Shown here: in pieces, positions 52,334 through 61,418 of the stretch
Layout: the number at the start of each line of letters is the position of its first letter
Position numbering within the stretch: the stretch's first letter is position 1
Made by a program: the position numbers and the translations under genes
NCBI GenBank assembly: GCA_050247155.1
Contig: JBFWUS010000001.1
Coordinates: 62,001-126,000 of the forward strand
Source of the DNA: Mesorhizobium_G sp050247155
GTDB lineage: Bacteria; Pseudomonadota; Alphaproteobacteria; Rhizobiales; Rhizobiaceae
Direction of reading: 5' to 3'
DNA: 64,000 nucleotides
Notes under the pieces: generated by a model
The model's database searches: none
The model's input: only the letters and a program-made list of their open reading frames with translations
What the model was told of the DNA's origin: nothing

Positions 52334-53107
52334 ATGGCAGAAACGGCTCAGGATCGAGAAGCAGCGCCCACGCGCAAGCGCGGTGGATGGCGGGCGCTGT
52401 GGCGCAAGATCCGCAAGCCGCTGGCGAAGTCGCGTTTCGTCAAAGGTGCGACGGTGTCGCTGCTGACGCAGTTTGTGCGGCTGGTCGGCAAAACCAATCG
52501 CCTGGCCGAGGGATCACTCGACCTTAAGGCGGGCTACCAGCATCTGGAGCCAACGATCCTGGCGCTATGGCATGGGCAGCACTTGCTGACGCCCGCCGTC
52601 TATCCCAGTAGCCGTCCCCTCGTGGCTATGGTGTCGCGCAGCGCCGACGCGGAGCTCAATGCGCAGGTGGTCGAGCGCTTCGGCATCGAGACGGTGCGCG
52701 GCTCGGGTGGACGTGACCCGCAATCTCATATGGATAAGGGTGGAGCGAAGGCGCTCATCCAATTGAAACGCTCGCTGGATGCAGGCAAAAACGTCTGCAT
52801 GATCGCCGATATTCCACACGGTACGCCGCGCGAGGCCGGGCAAGGGATCATTTTGCTCGCGCGCCTCTCCGGCCGTCCGATCCTGCCGGTCGCCATCGCG
52901 ACGAGCCGGCGCAAGGTACTGGAGAAGACGTGGGACAAGACGACGATCAATCTGCCATTCGGCCAATATGCAATTGTGGCGGGCGAAGCAGTCTGGGTCG
53001 ACAAAAAGGCCGATGAAGCGGAAATCGAAAAGAAGCGGCAGGCGCTGACGGCAACCCTGAACGAGGCGACCGACAAAGCCTATCGTATCGTGGATGGCGA
53101 GCGATGA
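52334..53107 (+). CDS. DUF374 lysophospholipid acyltransferase-like protein
   Basis: 257 residues of the DUF374 branch of the LPLAT acyltransferase superfamily. The catalytic-motif region is ILALWHGQHLLTPAVY (His as in HxxxxD-like motifs), followed by ALIQLKRSLDAGKNVCMIADIPHGTPREAGQG, matching the substrate-contact block (P-x-G-T-R/P). The N-terminus is basic with one hydrophobic stretch, so peripheral membrane attachment is likely. It overlaps waaA by 4 bases, which points to acylation of lipid A or its precursors (inferred). Confidence 0.85.
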   Translation: MAETAQDREAAPTRKRGGWRALWRKIRKPLAKSRFVKGATVSLLTQFVRLVGKTNRLAEGSLDLKAGYQHLEPTILALWHGQHLLTPAVYPSSRPLVAMVSRSADAELNAQVVERFGIETVRGSGGRDPQSHMDKGGAKALIQLKRSLDAGKNVCMIADIPHGTPREAGQGIILLARLSGRPILPVAIATSRRKVLEKTWDKTTINLPFGQYAIVAGEAVWVDKKADEAEIEKKRQALTATLNEATDKAYRIVDGER

Positions 53108-54420
53108 GCGAACGACGCGCGCGCGCCATTCTGGCGGCTTACAGGCTGATGGGTTCAGCTGCGTTCCCGTTTGTCGGTGGCTATGTCGCCTGGCGCGCGA
53201 CCAAGGGCAAGGAAGAGCGCACACGCCGTCGCGAACGATACGGCAAGGCCAGCCAGCCCCGCCCCGAGGGCCCGGTGATCTGGATCCATGCGGCCAGCGT
53301 CGGCGAGACACTGGCGGTGGCTCCGCTCATCGACAGGTTGCTCGACTACGGGGTCAATGTGGTGCTGACGACCGGTACGGTTACATCCGCTCGGCTGGTC
53401 AAGGCGCGGCTCGGCGAGCGCGTGATCCACCAATATGTGCCGCTGGATCTGCGGCCTGCCGTACGGCGTTTCCTCGACCATTGGCGGCCTGATCTGGCAA
53501 TCATCGCGGAATCGGAAATCTGGCCGGTGACGATCCTGGAACTCGGCGCTCGCCGTGTGCCGCAAGTGCTGGTCAATGGCCGGCTTTCCGACCGATCGTT
53601 CGCATCCTGGAGCAAGCGCGCCTATCTGGCCGAAGCGCTGTTCGAAAACTTGGCGCATGTGGTGGCGCAGTCGGAGACCGACGGCGAGCGGTTCCGCGCG
53701 CTGGGCGCGCGGCCGGTTTCCGTTTCCGGGAATTTGAAGGTCGACACGCCGGCTCCTCCCGTGGACGGTGCGACGCTTGCGGCGCTGTCCAAGCAGATCG
53801 GCAAGCGTGCCGTTTGGGCCGCGATTTCAACGCATGACGGCGAGGAGGAGATTGCCGCCGAAGTGCATGCGCGGCTGAAGAAGCGCCATCCCACGCTGTT
53901 GACGGTGATTGTCCCGCGCCATCCGGAGCGGGCCAGTGCGATGGCCGCCGTGTTCGCCGAGCGCGGGCTTTCAGTGGCGCGGCGTAGCAAAGGCGAGCCG
54001 ATTACGCGTCAAACGGACATCTTCCTGGGAGATACGATCGGCGAAATGGGGCTCTATCTGCGGCTGACCGAAATCGCCTTCGTCGGACGCTCTCTCACCG
54101 CCACTGGCGGACAGAACCCACTGGAACCGGCGATGCTCGGAACGGCGGTGCTGGCCGGGCAGAATGTTCAGAATTTTCGCGATAGCTATCAGCGCTTGAT
54201 CGATGGGGGCGGCGCGAAACTTGTCAAAGACAAGGAAATGCTGGCCGGCGCTGTCAATTTCCTGATGACGAACGCCGAAGCCCGACGATCCATGATGCAG
54301 GCCGGCGCGGAAACGGTGACCAGCATGCGTGGCGCTCTTGATCGAACGCTCAGGATACTCGACCCGTTCATCCAGCCGTTGATTGTGAAGTCCCGGCTTC
54401 GGACCAACGGGGATGGCTGA
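53104..54420 (+). CDS. waaA: 3-deoxy-D-manno-octulosonic acid (Kdo) transferase
   Basis: 438-residue glycosyltransferase (GT30, GT-B fold) that adds Kdo from CMP-Kdo to lipid IVA. The N-terminus has a membrane anchor (ILAAYRLMGSAAFPFVGGYV). Conserved: PEGPVIWIHAASVGE with the catalytic Glu, EIWPVTILELGARRVPQVLVNGRLS, and the C-terminal donor-site segments FVGRSLTATGGQNPLEPAMLG. The length is standard. It lies between the DUF374 acyltransferase (4-base overlap) and lpxK (35 bases). Confidence 0.95.
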   Translation: MSERRARAILAAYRLMGSAAFPFVGGYVAWRATKGKEERTRRRERYGKASQPRPEGPVIWIHAASVGETLAVAPLIDRLLDYGVNVVLTTGTVTSARLVKARLGERVIHQYVPLDLRPAVRRFLDHWRPDLAIIAESEIWPVTILELGARRVPQVLVNGRLSDRSFASWSKRAYLAEALFENLAHVVAQSETDGERFRALGARPVSVSGNLKVDTPAPPVDGATLAALSKQIGKRAVWAAISTHDGEEEIAAEVHARLKKRHPTLLTVIVPRHPERASAMAAVFAERGLSVARRSKGEPITRQTDIFLGDTIGEMGLYLRLTEIAFVGRSLTATGGQNPLEPAMLGTAVLAGQNVQNFRDSYQRLIDGGGAKLVKDKEMLAGAVNFLMTNAEARRSMMQAGAETVTSMRGALDRTLRILDPFIQPLIVKSRLRTNGDG

Positions 54421-54455
54421 CAAGGTGGATTGGCGAAAGCGTTCGGATCTCCGGC

Positions 54456-55487
54456 ATGCTTAACCAGGCGCCCGCCTTTTGGTGGCGAAAGCCTGGATGG
54501 CAGGCTTTGATCCTCGCACCGATCTCAAAGATTTACGGTTCCGTGGTAGCTCGACGCATGCGCGCGGCTGAGCGTACCCGCGTTGACGCGCCGGTACTCT
54601 GCGTCGGCAACTTCACCGTGGGCGGCACCGGAAAGACCCCCACGGTCATTGCTTTTGCCGAACAGGCGAAGGCGCGGGGGCTTTCGCCGGGCATTTTGTC
54701 GCGCGGCCATGGAGGGGATCTGACGGAACCGAAAATCGTCGATGCAGAGCGCGACACCGCCGATCTGGTTGGAGACGAGCCGCTGCTGTTGGCGACCCAT
54801 GCACCCGTGGCGGTCAGCCCGGACAGGGCCGCGGCCGCGAGGCTGCTCATCCAGCAAGGCTGCGATTTTCTCATCATGGATGACGGCCTGCAGAGCGGCT
54901 GTATCCATTTCGACTACGCGCTGGCCATCGTCGACGCCAGCCATGGCATCGGCAACGGCTATGTCTTGCCGAGCGGACCGTTGCGAGCTCCACTCGAAGA
55001 GCAGCTAAGGTACGTCACTTCGTTGGTGACGATGGGTCATGGCGTTGCCGCCACAGACGTCGTGCGTAAGGCGTCGCGGGCCGGAAGGCCGGTGATGGAG
55101 GCCCGTATGCGAAGCCGCGACCCAGGCGGGTTGCGGGGAGGTCGGTTTCTGGCATTTGCCGGCATCGGCCATCCGGAGCGCTTTTTCGAAACGATCGTGG
55201 CGGCGGGAGGCGAGGTGGTCGTGAAGCGCAGCTTCGGCGACCATCACACCTTCAAATCGGAAGAACTGGCCGAACTCGAGACGGTTGCGCACAAGGCGGG
55301 ACTGGAGTTGATCTCAACCGCGAAGGACGCCGTTCGTCTGCGCCACATCAACATGCCGCCGCTCTTCCACTCGAAACTCAAGGTCCTTGAGATTGAAACG
55401 ACCTTTGACGATCCGGATGTGCCTGCGGCGATCATCGATCAGACGGTTGCCGTGTACAGAGCCCGCAGGCTTGGCAAAATACGCTAG
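54456..55487 (+). CDS. lpxK: Tetraacyldisaccharide 4'-kinase
   Basis: 343-residue membrane-associated kinase that phosphorylates the 4' position of the lipid A disaccharide to give lipid IVA. The P-loop is VGNFTVGGTGKTPTVIAFA (Walker A GGTGKT), followed by GILSRGHGG and FLIMDDGLQ (catalytic DDG). The N-terminus FWWRKPGWQALILAPISKIYG is the membrane-binding helix of the family. It completes the waaA-lpxK unit; the 3' end overlaps that of DUF2093 on the other strand by 4 bases. Confidence 0.95.
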   Translation: MLNQAPAFWWRKPGWQALILAPISKIYGSVVARRMRAAERTRVDAPVLCVGNFTVGGTGKTPTVIAFAEQAKARGLSPGILSRGHGGDLTEPKIVDAERDTADLVGDEPLLLATHAPVAVSPDRAAAARLLIQQGCDFLIMDDGLQSGCIHFDYALAIVDASHGIGNGYVLPSGPLRAPLEEQLRYVTSLVTMGHGVAATDVVRKASRAGRPVMEARMRSRDPGGLRGGRFLAFAGIGHPERFFETIVAAGGEVVVKRSFGDHHTFKSEELAELETVAHKAGLELISTAKDAVRLRHINMPPLFHSKLKVLEIETTFDDPDVPAAIIDQTVAVYRARRLGKIR

Positions 55488-55714
55488 CGGCGCGAGCGTA
55501 GGCCCGGGTTCGCCTCAAGCTCGCGCTGAAGCGCCGCGGCGACATTCAGATAGGCTTCCTGACGAGCCACGCTCCAATATTTCAGCTCATCCAGGGGAAT
55601 GGATTCCGAAGTTACCGCGCAGCGCACGAAAGCGCCGGGGCTGGTGACCTGGAAATCGCCGTCGAGATAACGCACACGCGCTTCACGCGCGCCGGGACCT
55701 TCAAAGCGGTTCAT
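55484..55714 (-). CDS. DUF2093 family small protein
   Basis: 76 residues, MNRFEGPGAREARVRYLDGDFQ to LEANPGLRSRR, the complete DUF2093 family, known mainly from Rhizobiales and without an assigned function. The core RVRYLDGDFQVTSPGAFVRCAVT is beta-rich and the tail a helix (SVARQEAYLNVAAALQRELE). It lies 64 bases downstream of mutL on the same strand and overlaps the lpxK end by 4 bases on the opposite strand. Confidence 0.85.
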   Translation of the reverse strand: MNRFEGPGAREARVRYLDGDFQVTSPGAFVRCAVTSESIPLDELKYWSVARQEAYLNVAAALQRELEANPGLRSRR

Positions 55715-55778
55715 GATGCCGAAATTGCCTGCATGGGCGGACTTCCGCCACAGATCGCGGTCACGGTCAAGCCGGCTG

Positions 55779-57638
55779 TTATCTTCGGCCGAAAAGCCGC
55801 TCGATATCGCTGAGTTTCAGCTCGATATAGGTCGGGCGGCCGTGATTGCAGGTGCCGGAGCCCGGTGTCGCCTCCATCTGGCGCAAAAGCGCGTTCATCT
55901 CGTCAGGCTTCATCAAACGGCCGGAACGGACGGAACCATGGCAGGCCATGGTCGAGGCCACGCGATCCAGCCGTTCCTTCAGGGCCTCGACGGTGTCGCT
56001 GTCGGCGATCTCGTCGGCCAGATCACGGATGAGACCCTGGACATCGACTTCGCCAAGCAGCGCCGGCGTCTCGCGCACAGCGACGGCGCCCGGCCCGAAC
56101 CGCTCCAGGCGTAAGCCGAAGCGGGCGAGCGTTTCCGCCTGCATCGCCAGCCGCTCGACATCGTCAGCAGGCAGGTCGATGATCTCGGGCAAAAGCAGCA
56201 TTTGCGCCGGCAGGGGTCGCGCGTGCATGGCGGTCTTCAAGGCCTCATAGATCAGCCTTTCATGCGCGGCGTGCTGGTCGACAATGATCAAGGAATCCGG
56301 CGTCTGGGCGACAATGTAGTTGCCATGCACCTGCGCGCGGACGGCACCGAGCGGGTTTGCTACGGTCTCCGCCGGAGCTTCACTGCGAGCAGCGCGAGCA
56401 TCCGCACTCAGGATAGAGCCAGTGTCGAAACCGGCCTGCGCCTGCTCGCCAAAGCCGGCAAACGGTCGGTCGTCCAACGGACGTTGCGGCGAGCGGTAGG
56501 GGTCGAAGCCTGGCGCGCCATAGGCTGAGCGGAAGCCGGGCTGATAGCCACGATGCTCATTGGCTGGTCCCGGATGGCCATAGGTTGCACCGCCGGGACG
56601 GAAGGCGCCCGCCATAGCCTGGGCCGCGTCCGAGGCCGGCCGGATGCCAGCGGCGGCCAAGGCTTGGCGGATCGCCCCGATGATCAGCCCGCGCACCAAG
56701 CCGGGGTCGCGGAAGCGCACGTCCGCCTTGGCCGGGTGGACATTGACGTCGACCAGCGCCGGATCGAGCGTCAGGAACAGCGCGACGACCGGGTGTCGGT
56801 CGCGCGGCAGCACGTCGGCGTAGGCGCCACGGATCGCGCCGGCGATCAGCTTGTCGCGAACCGGCCTGCCGTTGACATAGGCATATTGCTGCAACGCGTT
56901 GGCGCGGGTGAAAGATGGAATCGAGACGTGGCCGGCTAGCGCCACGCCTTCACGCGCGGCGTCGATCTCCAAGGCGTTGGGCGGGAAATCCTTGCCCATC
57001 ACCTGAGCGAGGCGCGAAAGCCGCCCTGCCTCGTCGTTCGTGTAAGCCGACAGATCGAGCGTCGTCCGGTCCGGCCCGGCGAGCGTGAAGCGCACACTCG
57101 GGAAAGCGATCGCGATGCGTTTCACGATATCGCTAATGGCGGACGCCTCGGCGCGTTCGCCCTTCATGAATTTCAGGCGGGCGGGCGTGGCGAAGAAAAG
57201 ATCGCGCACCTCGACCAATGTGCCCCGGTTGGAGGGAGCGGGGCGGACCTGTCCGACCTTTCCGCCGTCGACGGCGATCTCTGCGCCGTGATCGGCCGCC
57301 ACCGGCCTAGAACGGATAGTCAGCCTGGCGACGGAGCCAATGGACGGCAGCGCCTCGCCGCGAAAGCCCAGCGAGCGGATGTCGTGGATGTCGTCGTCAA
57401 GTTTGGATGTGCAGTGCCGACCGATTGCCAGCGGCAACTCATCCGTGCCTATGCCAGAACCGTCGTCGGTGACCCGGATTAGTGACAGACCGCCGCCGGC
57501 GGTGGCAATCTCGATCCTCGTTGCGCCGGCATCGAGTGCGTTTTCGACCAATTCCTTCACGACGCTGGCGGGGCGTTCTATCACCTCGCCGGCGGCGATC
57601 TGATTGATCATCGTCTCTGAGAGCTGGCGGATGAGCAT
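55779..57638 (-). CDS. mutL: DNA mismatch repair protein MutL
   Basis: 619-residue GHKL ATPase that links MutS mismatch recognition to strand cleavage. The N-terminal domain is complete: MINQIAAGEVIERPASVVKELVENALDAG (Asn of motif I), DDGSGI, TSKLDDDIHDIRSLGFRGEAL and NRGTLVEVRDLF. After a Gly/Pro/Arg linker (about residues 340-420) the C-terminal dimerisation domain starts at VHGNYIVAQTPDSLIIVDQHAAHERL. An endonuclease motif DQHA-x2-E-x4-E is essentially present (DQHAAHERLIYE), as in bacteria lacking MutH. The ATG 57638 is clear. Confidence 0.97.
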   Translation of the reverse strand: MLIRQLSETMINQIAAGEVIERPASVVKELVENALDAGATRIEIATAGGGLSLIRVTDDGSGIGTDELPLAIGRHCTSKLDDDIHDIRSLGFRGEALPSIGSVARLTIRSRPVAADHGAEIAVDGGKVGQVRPAPSNRGTLVEVRDLFFATPARLKFMKGERAEASAISDIVKRIAIAFPSVRFTLAGPDRTTLDLSAYTNDEAGRLSRLAQVMGKDFPPNALEIDAAREGVALAGHVSIPSFTRANALQQYAYVNGRPVRDKLIAGAIRGAYADVLPRDRHPVVALFLTLDPALVDVNVHPAKADVRFRDPGLVRGLIIGAIRQALAAAGIRPASDAAQAMAGAFRPGGATYGHPGPANEHRGYQPGFRSAYGAPGFDPYRSPQRPLDDRPFAGFGEQAQAGFDTGSILSADARAARSEAPAETVANPLGAVRAQVHGNYIVAQTPDSLIIVDQHAAHERLIYEALKTAMHARPLPAQMLLLPEIIDLPADDVERLAMQAETLARFGLRLERFGPGAVAVRETPALLGEVDVQGLIRDLADEIADSDTVEALKERLDRVASTMACHGSVRSGRLMKPDEMNALLRQMEATPGSGTCNHGRPTYIELKLSDIERLFGRR

Positions 57639-57771
57639 CTGCTGACCATATCCGGATTCGACATCGCCGCGAAACCGCCGCCGGCTGCCAAAATGTCCTT
57701 GTGCACGGCCAATTGCGCCGAATCGCCATCGACCGCAAAATTATGGCGAGGGATGAGGCGGGAGAGAGTCG

Positions 57772-58242
57772 ATGCCGAGATTGTTGTTGGTTGCTGCTGG
57801 TGTGCTGATATCGGGAGCCAGCTTTGCCGCGTCGCCCTCGGAGGCGGTCAAATTCTTTTACGGCCCGCCGCTGCAATACGAGCCCGACATCGAGTTGCGT
57901 GGGCGCTTTGTCGATCCGGCCAAAGGAATCTTCGAACAGAACGATAAATCGTTGGCCAACGATCAGGAGGTGCCCTGCATCGAGGCGAGCCCCGGTATCG
58001 ACGCGCAGGATTATGATGAAACCGAGTTGGCGCGGACGCTGGAACTGACTGAAGTGGTCGACGGCGACACCGCCACCGTGACGGCGCGCTTCACGCTGTT
58101 TCCGGGCTCGACAGACGACACGGCCAAGCGCGAGATGCGCTGGACCCTGAAGCAGGTCGATGGCGCCTGGCTGGTTTCGGACATCGAATCCGTCACGAGT
58201 AAATGGAAGCTCAGCGACATCGAATGCGAATTGTCGAACTGA
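57772..58242 (+). CDS. Small exported protein, DUF3828-like
   Basis: 156 residues with an N-terminal signal peptide (RLLLVAAGVLISGASFA, cut before ASPSE). The mature part starts SEAVKFFYGPPLQYEP and ends with a beta pair DDTAKREMRWTLKQVDGAWLVSDIESV, resembling the cystatin/NTF2-like layout of DUF3828. Two Cys, in VPCIEASP and DIECELSN, could form a disulfide in the periplasm. The function is unknown. AGAGAG precedes the ATG. It stands alone between mutL and the Phd-PIN pair. Confidence 0.65.
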   Translation: MPRLLLVAAGVLISGASFAASPSEAVKFFYGPPLQYEPDIELRGRFVDPAKGIFEQNDKSLANDQEVPCIEASPGIDAQDYDETELARTLELTEVVDGDTATVTARFTLFPGSTDDTAKREMRWTLKQVDGAWLVSDIESVTSKWKLSDIECELSN

Positions 58243-58287
58243 CGCTCTTCTACAACACCTGCATTGCTGCGGGCGGTGCCGAATGAT

Positions 58288-58308
58288 ATATGACTACTGT
58301 GGTCATAT
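58288..58308. promoter_or_regulatory. Inverted repeat before the Phd-PIN operon
   Basis: ATATGAC-TACTGTG-GTCATAT, perfect 7-bp arms around 7 bases, 12 bases before the antitoxin start. This fits the operator expected for Phd/YefM autoregulation. Confidence 0.65.
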
Positions 58309-58320
58309 GGAGAGATATCG

Positions 58321-58563
58321 GTGCGTGAGATCCAGTTGAAGGATGCGAAAGCAAAGCTTTCCGCAGTGGTGGATCAAGCCGTCGCCGGCGAACCGGCGGT
58401 GATTACACGGCATGGCAGAAAGGAAGCCGTGGTGCTGTCGTTTGAGGAATATCAACGATTGAGGAAAATCCGAGGTTTGGGGGAATTGCTGACCTCATTT
58501 CCGGGAGATCCAGACGATATACCTGATCGGGACAGGCGACCCTGGAATGCTCCCGGTCTCTGA
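58321..58563 (+). CDS. Phd/YefM family antitoxin
   Basis: 80-residue antitoxin. The DNA-binding N-terminal Phd/YefM fold is typical: MREIQLKDAKAKLSAVVDQA, ITRHGRKEAVVLSFEEYQRL. The C-terminal part (SFPGDPDDIPDRDRRPWNAP) is unfolded until bound to the toxin. The GTG start has GGAGAG about 7 bases upstream. The toxin starts 18 bases downstream. The upstream palindrome at 58288-58308 is the probable operator. Confidence 0.92.
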   Translation: MREIQLKDAKAKLSAVVDQAVAGEPAVITRHGRKEAVVLSFEEYQRLRKIRGLGELLTSFPGDPDDIPDRDRRPWNAPGL

Positions 58564-58581
58564 TCAGGTTGGGCTCGCCTT

Positions 58582-59028
58582 GTGTATCTGGTAGACACAA
58601 ACATAATCTCTTTGACCTCGCCTACCGCCAAAACAGATCACACGATCGTTGTGCCGTGGATACGACAGGCTGAACCGTCCATCTTCTTGTCGACCGTAAC
58701 GGCTGCTGAAGTCGTTGCCGGCATAGCGAAAGTACGCCGTCTCGGTGCGTTGGCAAAAGCTGCCAACCTGGACGTCTGGTGGACAGAAATCATGTTGGCC
58801 TATTCGAAGCGCTTTTTGCCATTTGACCTTGAGGTTGCGGGCGCCGCGGGCGTCATGGTGGACGCTGCGAGGGGGCACCAGCCTGGTTTTCCAGATATTG
58901 CAATCGCTGCCACCGCGAAGGTGCACGGTTTAACCGTACTGACCGCTAATGTCCGTCATTTCGAACCGCTCGGTGTGCCGGTGATCAACCCCTTCGTGGC
59001 CCTGCCGGACTTGCCGCCGTCCGCATAG
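58582..59028 (+). CDS. PIN-domain ribonuclease toxin (VapC-like)
   Basis: 148-residue toxin. The acidic PIN-domain residues are in place: Asp5 (MYLVDTN), Glu43 (TAAEVVAG) and Asp105 (GFPDIAIAATA), with a final Asn in LTANVRHFE. Family members are Mg2+-dependent ribonucleases that cut tRNA or rRNA; the target here is not evident. The start is GTG 58582. The Phd-type antitoxin gene is directly upstream in the same operon. Confidence 0.92.
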   Translation: MYLVDTNIISLTSPTAKTDHTIVVPWIRQAEPSIFLSTVTAAEVVAGIAKVRRLGALAKAANLDVWWTEIMLAYSKRFLPFDLEVAGAAGVMVDAARGHQPGFPDIAIAATAKVHGLTVLTANVRHFEPLGVPVINPFVALPDLPPSA

Positions 59029-59103
59029 GAGGCGGCACAAATCGGTTCCCACGCCAGCGCGGGGGGCCTAATATGCCTGCAAACACTTAACCCAGGGACC
59101 GTC

Positions 59104-60309
59104 ATGAACATCGAGCAAAAGGGCCTGAAGGCCGCGTCGTTCGTCTGGAACGACCCTTTTCTAGTGGAAGATCAACTTACCGAGGACGAGCGGATGATCC
59201 GCGATGCGGCCGCCGCCTTTGCCGCCGACAAGCTGATGCCACGCATCGAGAAGGCCTATATGGAAGAAAAGACCGATCCCGCGATCTTCCGCGAGATGGG
59301 CGATGCGGGTCTGCTTGGCATCACCATTCCGGAAGAATATGGCGGGCTTGGCGCCGGCTACGTCACCTACGGCCTCGTCGCCCGCGAGGTCGAACGTATC
59401 GATTCCGGCTACCGCTCGATGATGAGCGTGCAATCCTCGCTGGTGATGTATCCGATCCACGCCTACGGCTCGGAGGAGCAGCGCAAGAAATATCTGCCGA
59501 AGTTGGCAAGCGGCGAATGGATCGGCTGTTTTGGGCTGACCGAACCGGATGCCGGCTCCGATCCGGGTGGCATGAAGACCCGAGCCGAAAAAACGGCCAA
59601 CGGCTATCGGCTTTCCGGCTCAAAGATGTGGATTTCCAATGCGCCGATCGCCGATGTGTTCGTCGTCTGGGCGAAATCGGCGGCGCATGACAACCAGATC
59701 CGCGGTTTTGTGCTGGAAAAAGGCATGAAGGGCCTCTCAGCGCCGAAGATCGATGGCAAGCTCAGCCTGCGCGCCTCGATCACCGGCGAGATCGTGCTGG
59801 AGGGCGTCGAGGTTGGCGAGGATGCCTTGTTGCCGAACGTTTCCGGGTTGAAGGGGCCGTTCGGCTGCTTGAACCGTGCCCGCTACGGCATCTCCTGGGG
59901 CGCGCTGGGCGCGGCGGAAGATTGCTGGCATCGCGCCCGGCAATATGGCCTCGACCGCAAGCAATTCGGCAAACCACTGGCCGGCACGCAGCTCTACCAG
60001 AAGAAGCTGGCTGACATGCAGACCGATATTGCGCTCGGCCTTCAGGGCTCGCTGCGCGTCGGACGGCTGATGGACGAGGGCAAGATGGCGCCGGAAATGA
60101 TCTCGATCGTCAAGCGCAACAATTGCGGCAAAGCCCTTGATATCGCTCGGCAAGCCCGCGACATGCATGGCGGCAACGGCATCCAGATCGGCTACCATGT
60201 GATGCGTCATGCGGCGAACCTTGAGACCGTGAACACCTATGAGGGCGCACACGACGTGCACGCGCTGATCCTGGGTAGAGCGCAGACGGGCTTGCAGGCG
60301 TTTTTCTAG
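59104..60309 (+). CDS. gcdH: Glutaryl-CoA dehydrogenase-type acyl-CoA dehydrogenase
   Basis: 401-residue FAD enzyme that oxidises and decarboxylates glutaryl-CoA to crotonyl-CoA in lysine/tryptophan breakdown. FAD and substrate motifs are GCFGLTEPDAGSDPGGMKTRA and SGSKMWISNAPIADVFVVWA. The catalytic Glu lies in VNTYEGAHDVHALILGRAQTG, the exact form of GcdH. The N-terminal helices and length agree. GGGACC precedes the ATG. It is followed by a palindromic element and prmB. Confidence 0.92.
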   Translation: MNIEQKGLKAASFVWNDPFLVEDQLTEDERMIRDAAAAFAADKLMPRIEKAYMEEKTDPAIFREMGDAGLLGITIPEEYGGLGAGYVTYGLVAREVERIDSGYRSMMSVQSSLVMYPIHAYGSEEQRKKYLPKLASGEWIGCFGLTEPDAGSDPGGMKTRAEKTANGYRLSGSKMWISNAPIADVFVVWAKSAAHDNQIRGFVLEKGMKGLSAPKIDGKLSLRASITGEIVLEGVEVGEDALLPNVSGLKGPFGCLNRARYGISWGALGAAEDCWHRARQYGLDRKQFGKPLAGTQLYQKKLADMQTDIALGLQGSLRVGRLMDEGKMAPEMISIVKRNNCGKALDIARQARDMHGGNGIQIGYHVMRHAANLETVNTYEGAHDVHALILGRAQTGLQAFF

Positions 60310-60339
60310 ACGATCGACCGCGAGGATTCTTGTCGTATC

Positions 60340-60437
60340 TTACCCCCACCCCTTACTCCTCCCCACAAGGGGGAGGGGGATTCTGCGACGTTGACGCCTC
60401 CCTCCCCCTTGTGGGGAGGGGTAAGGGGTGGGGGTAA
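60340..60437. repeat. 98-bp palindromic element between gcdH and prmB
   Basis: Left arm 60340-60377 and right arm 60400-60437 are inverted copies over 38 bases with one mismatch, beginning TTACCCCCACCCC and ending GGGGTGGGGGTAA. Only 22 bases separate them. The arms match those of the element at 45859. It begins 31 bases after the gcdH stop and ends 6 bases before the prmB ATG, so it may end one transcript and supply the other's ribosome binding region. Confidence 0.92.
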
Positions 60438-60443
60438 TATCGT

Positions 60444-61376
60444 ATGGGAAATCCTGCCAATCCCCGCGCTGAACTTACTGAACTCTCCACGCTGCGCGAT
60501 GTGCTGCGCTATGCCGTGTCGGCCTTCTCGGCGGCGGAGTTGCATTACGGCCACGGCTCTTCGACGGCGCTGGACGAGGCGGCGTTCCTCATCCTGGAAA
60601 GCCTGCATCTGCCGGTGGACGACTTTAGCGCCTTCGCTGATGCCCGGCTGACGGCGCGGGAAAAGGCGTTGCTTGGCGAACGCATCGCCTTGCGCATCGA
60701 GCAGCGGGTGCCGGCTGCCTATCTGACCGGCCGCAGCTATCTGGCCGGCGTACCGTTTGCCTCGGATGCGCGGGCGCTGGTGCCGCGTTCCTTTATCGGC
60801 GAACTGCTTGCTACGCCGCTGTTCAACGGGTCGGGCGAAGGCATGGCGCTGGTCGAGGATCCGGCATCGGTCCATGTCGTGCTGGACCTCTGCACCGGCG
60901 GCGGGTCGCTGGCGATCCTGGCCGCCTATGCGTTTCCGGAGGCCGATATCGATGCCGTCGACCTATCGCCGCACGCGCTGGAACTAGCCAAGCAGAATGT
61001 CGAGGAACATGGGTTCGGGCGTCGCATCCGCCTCCTTGAAGGCGACCTCTATGTGCCGCTGCTGGCCCGCACCTATGATCTGATCATTACCAACCCGCCC
61101 TATGTCGGCCGGGAAGTGATGGAGACCCTGCCGCCCGAATTCCGGCACGAGCCTGCGATCGCGCTCGACGGTGGCGCGGATGGGTTTGATATCGTGCATC
61201 GCATCCTTGCAGGCGCCAAGGCGCATCTCAACGCCGGTGGCGGGCTGCTTTGCGAGATCGGCACGGACCGCGAGGTGCTGGAAGAATCTTATCCGAACAC
61301 GCCATTCCTGTGGCTCGACACGGAAGGCAGCGAAGGCGAAGTGTTCTGGCTGCAGCGAGAGCACTTGCCGCAATGA
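60444..61376 (+). CDS. prmB: 50S ribosomal protein L3 glutamine methyltransferase PrmB-like
   Basis: 310-residue class I methyltransferase of the HemK/PrmC group that N5-methylates Gln. The catalytic NPPY is in LIITNPPYVGREVM (Asn about 217). Motif I is VVLDLCTGGGSLAILAAYAFPEA, and the N-terminal helical domain has LTAREKALLGERIALRIEQRVPAAYLTG. VPRSFIGELL matches PrmB rather than PrmC. The ATG lies 6 bases after a 98-bp palindromic element, so its ribosome-binding region is the G-rich end of that repeat. Confidence 0.9.
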   Translation: MGNPANPRAELTELSTLRDVLRYAVSAFSAAELHYGHGSSTALDEAAFLILESLHLPVDDFSAFADARLTAREKALLGERIALRIEQRVPAAYLTGRSYLAGVPFASDARALVPRSFIGELLATPLFNGSGEGMALVEDPASVHVVLDLCTGGGSLAILAAYAFPEADIDAVDLSPHALELAKQNVEEHGFGRRIRLLEGDLYVPLLARTYDLIITNPPYVGREVMETLPPEFRHEPAIALDGGADGFDIVHRILAGAKAHLNAGGGLLCEIGTDREVLEESYPNTPFLWLDTEGSEGEVFWLQREHLPQ

Positions 61377-61418
61377 CAAGATGAGGGCCACGATCGACGC
61401 GGCCCTCATCTGATGCGT

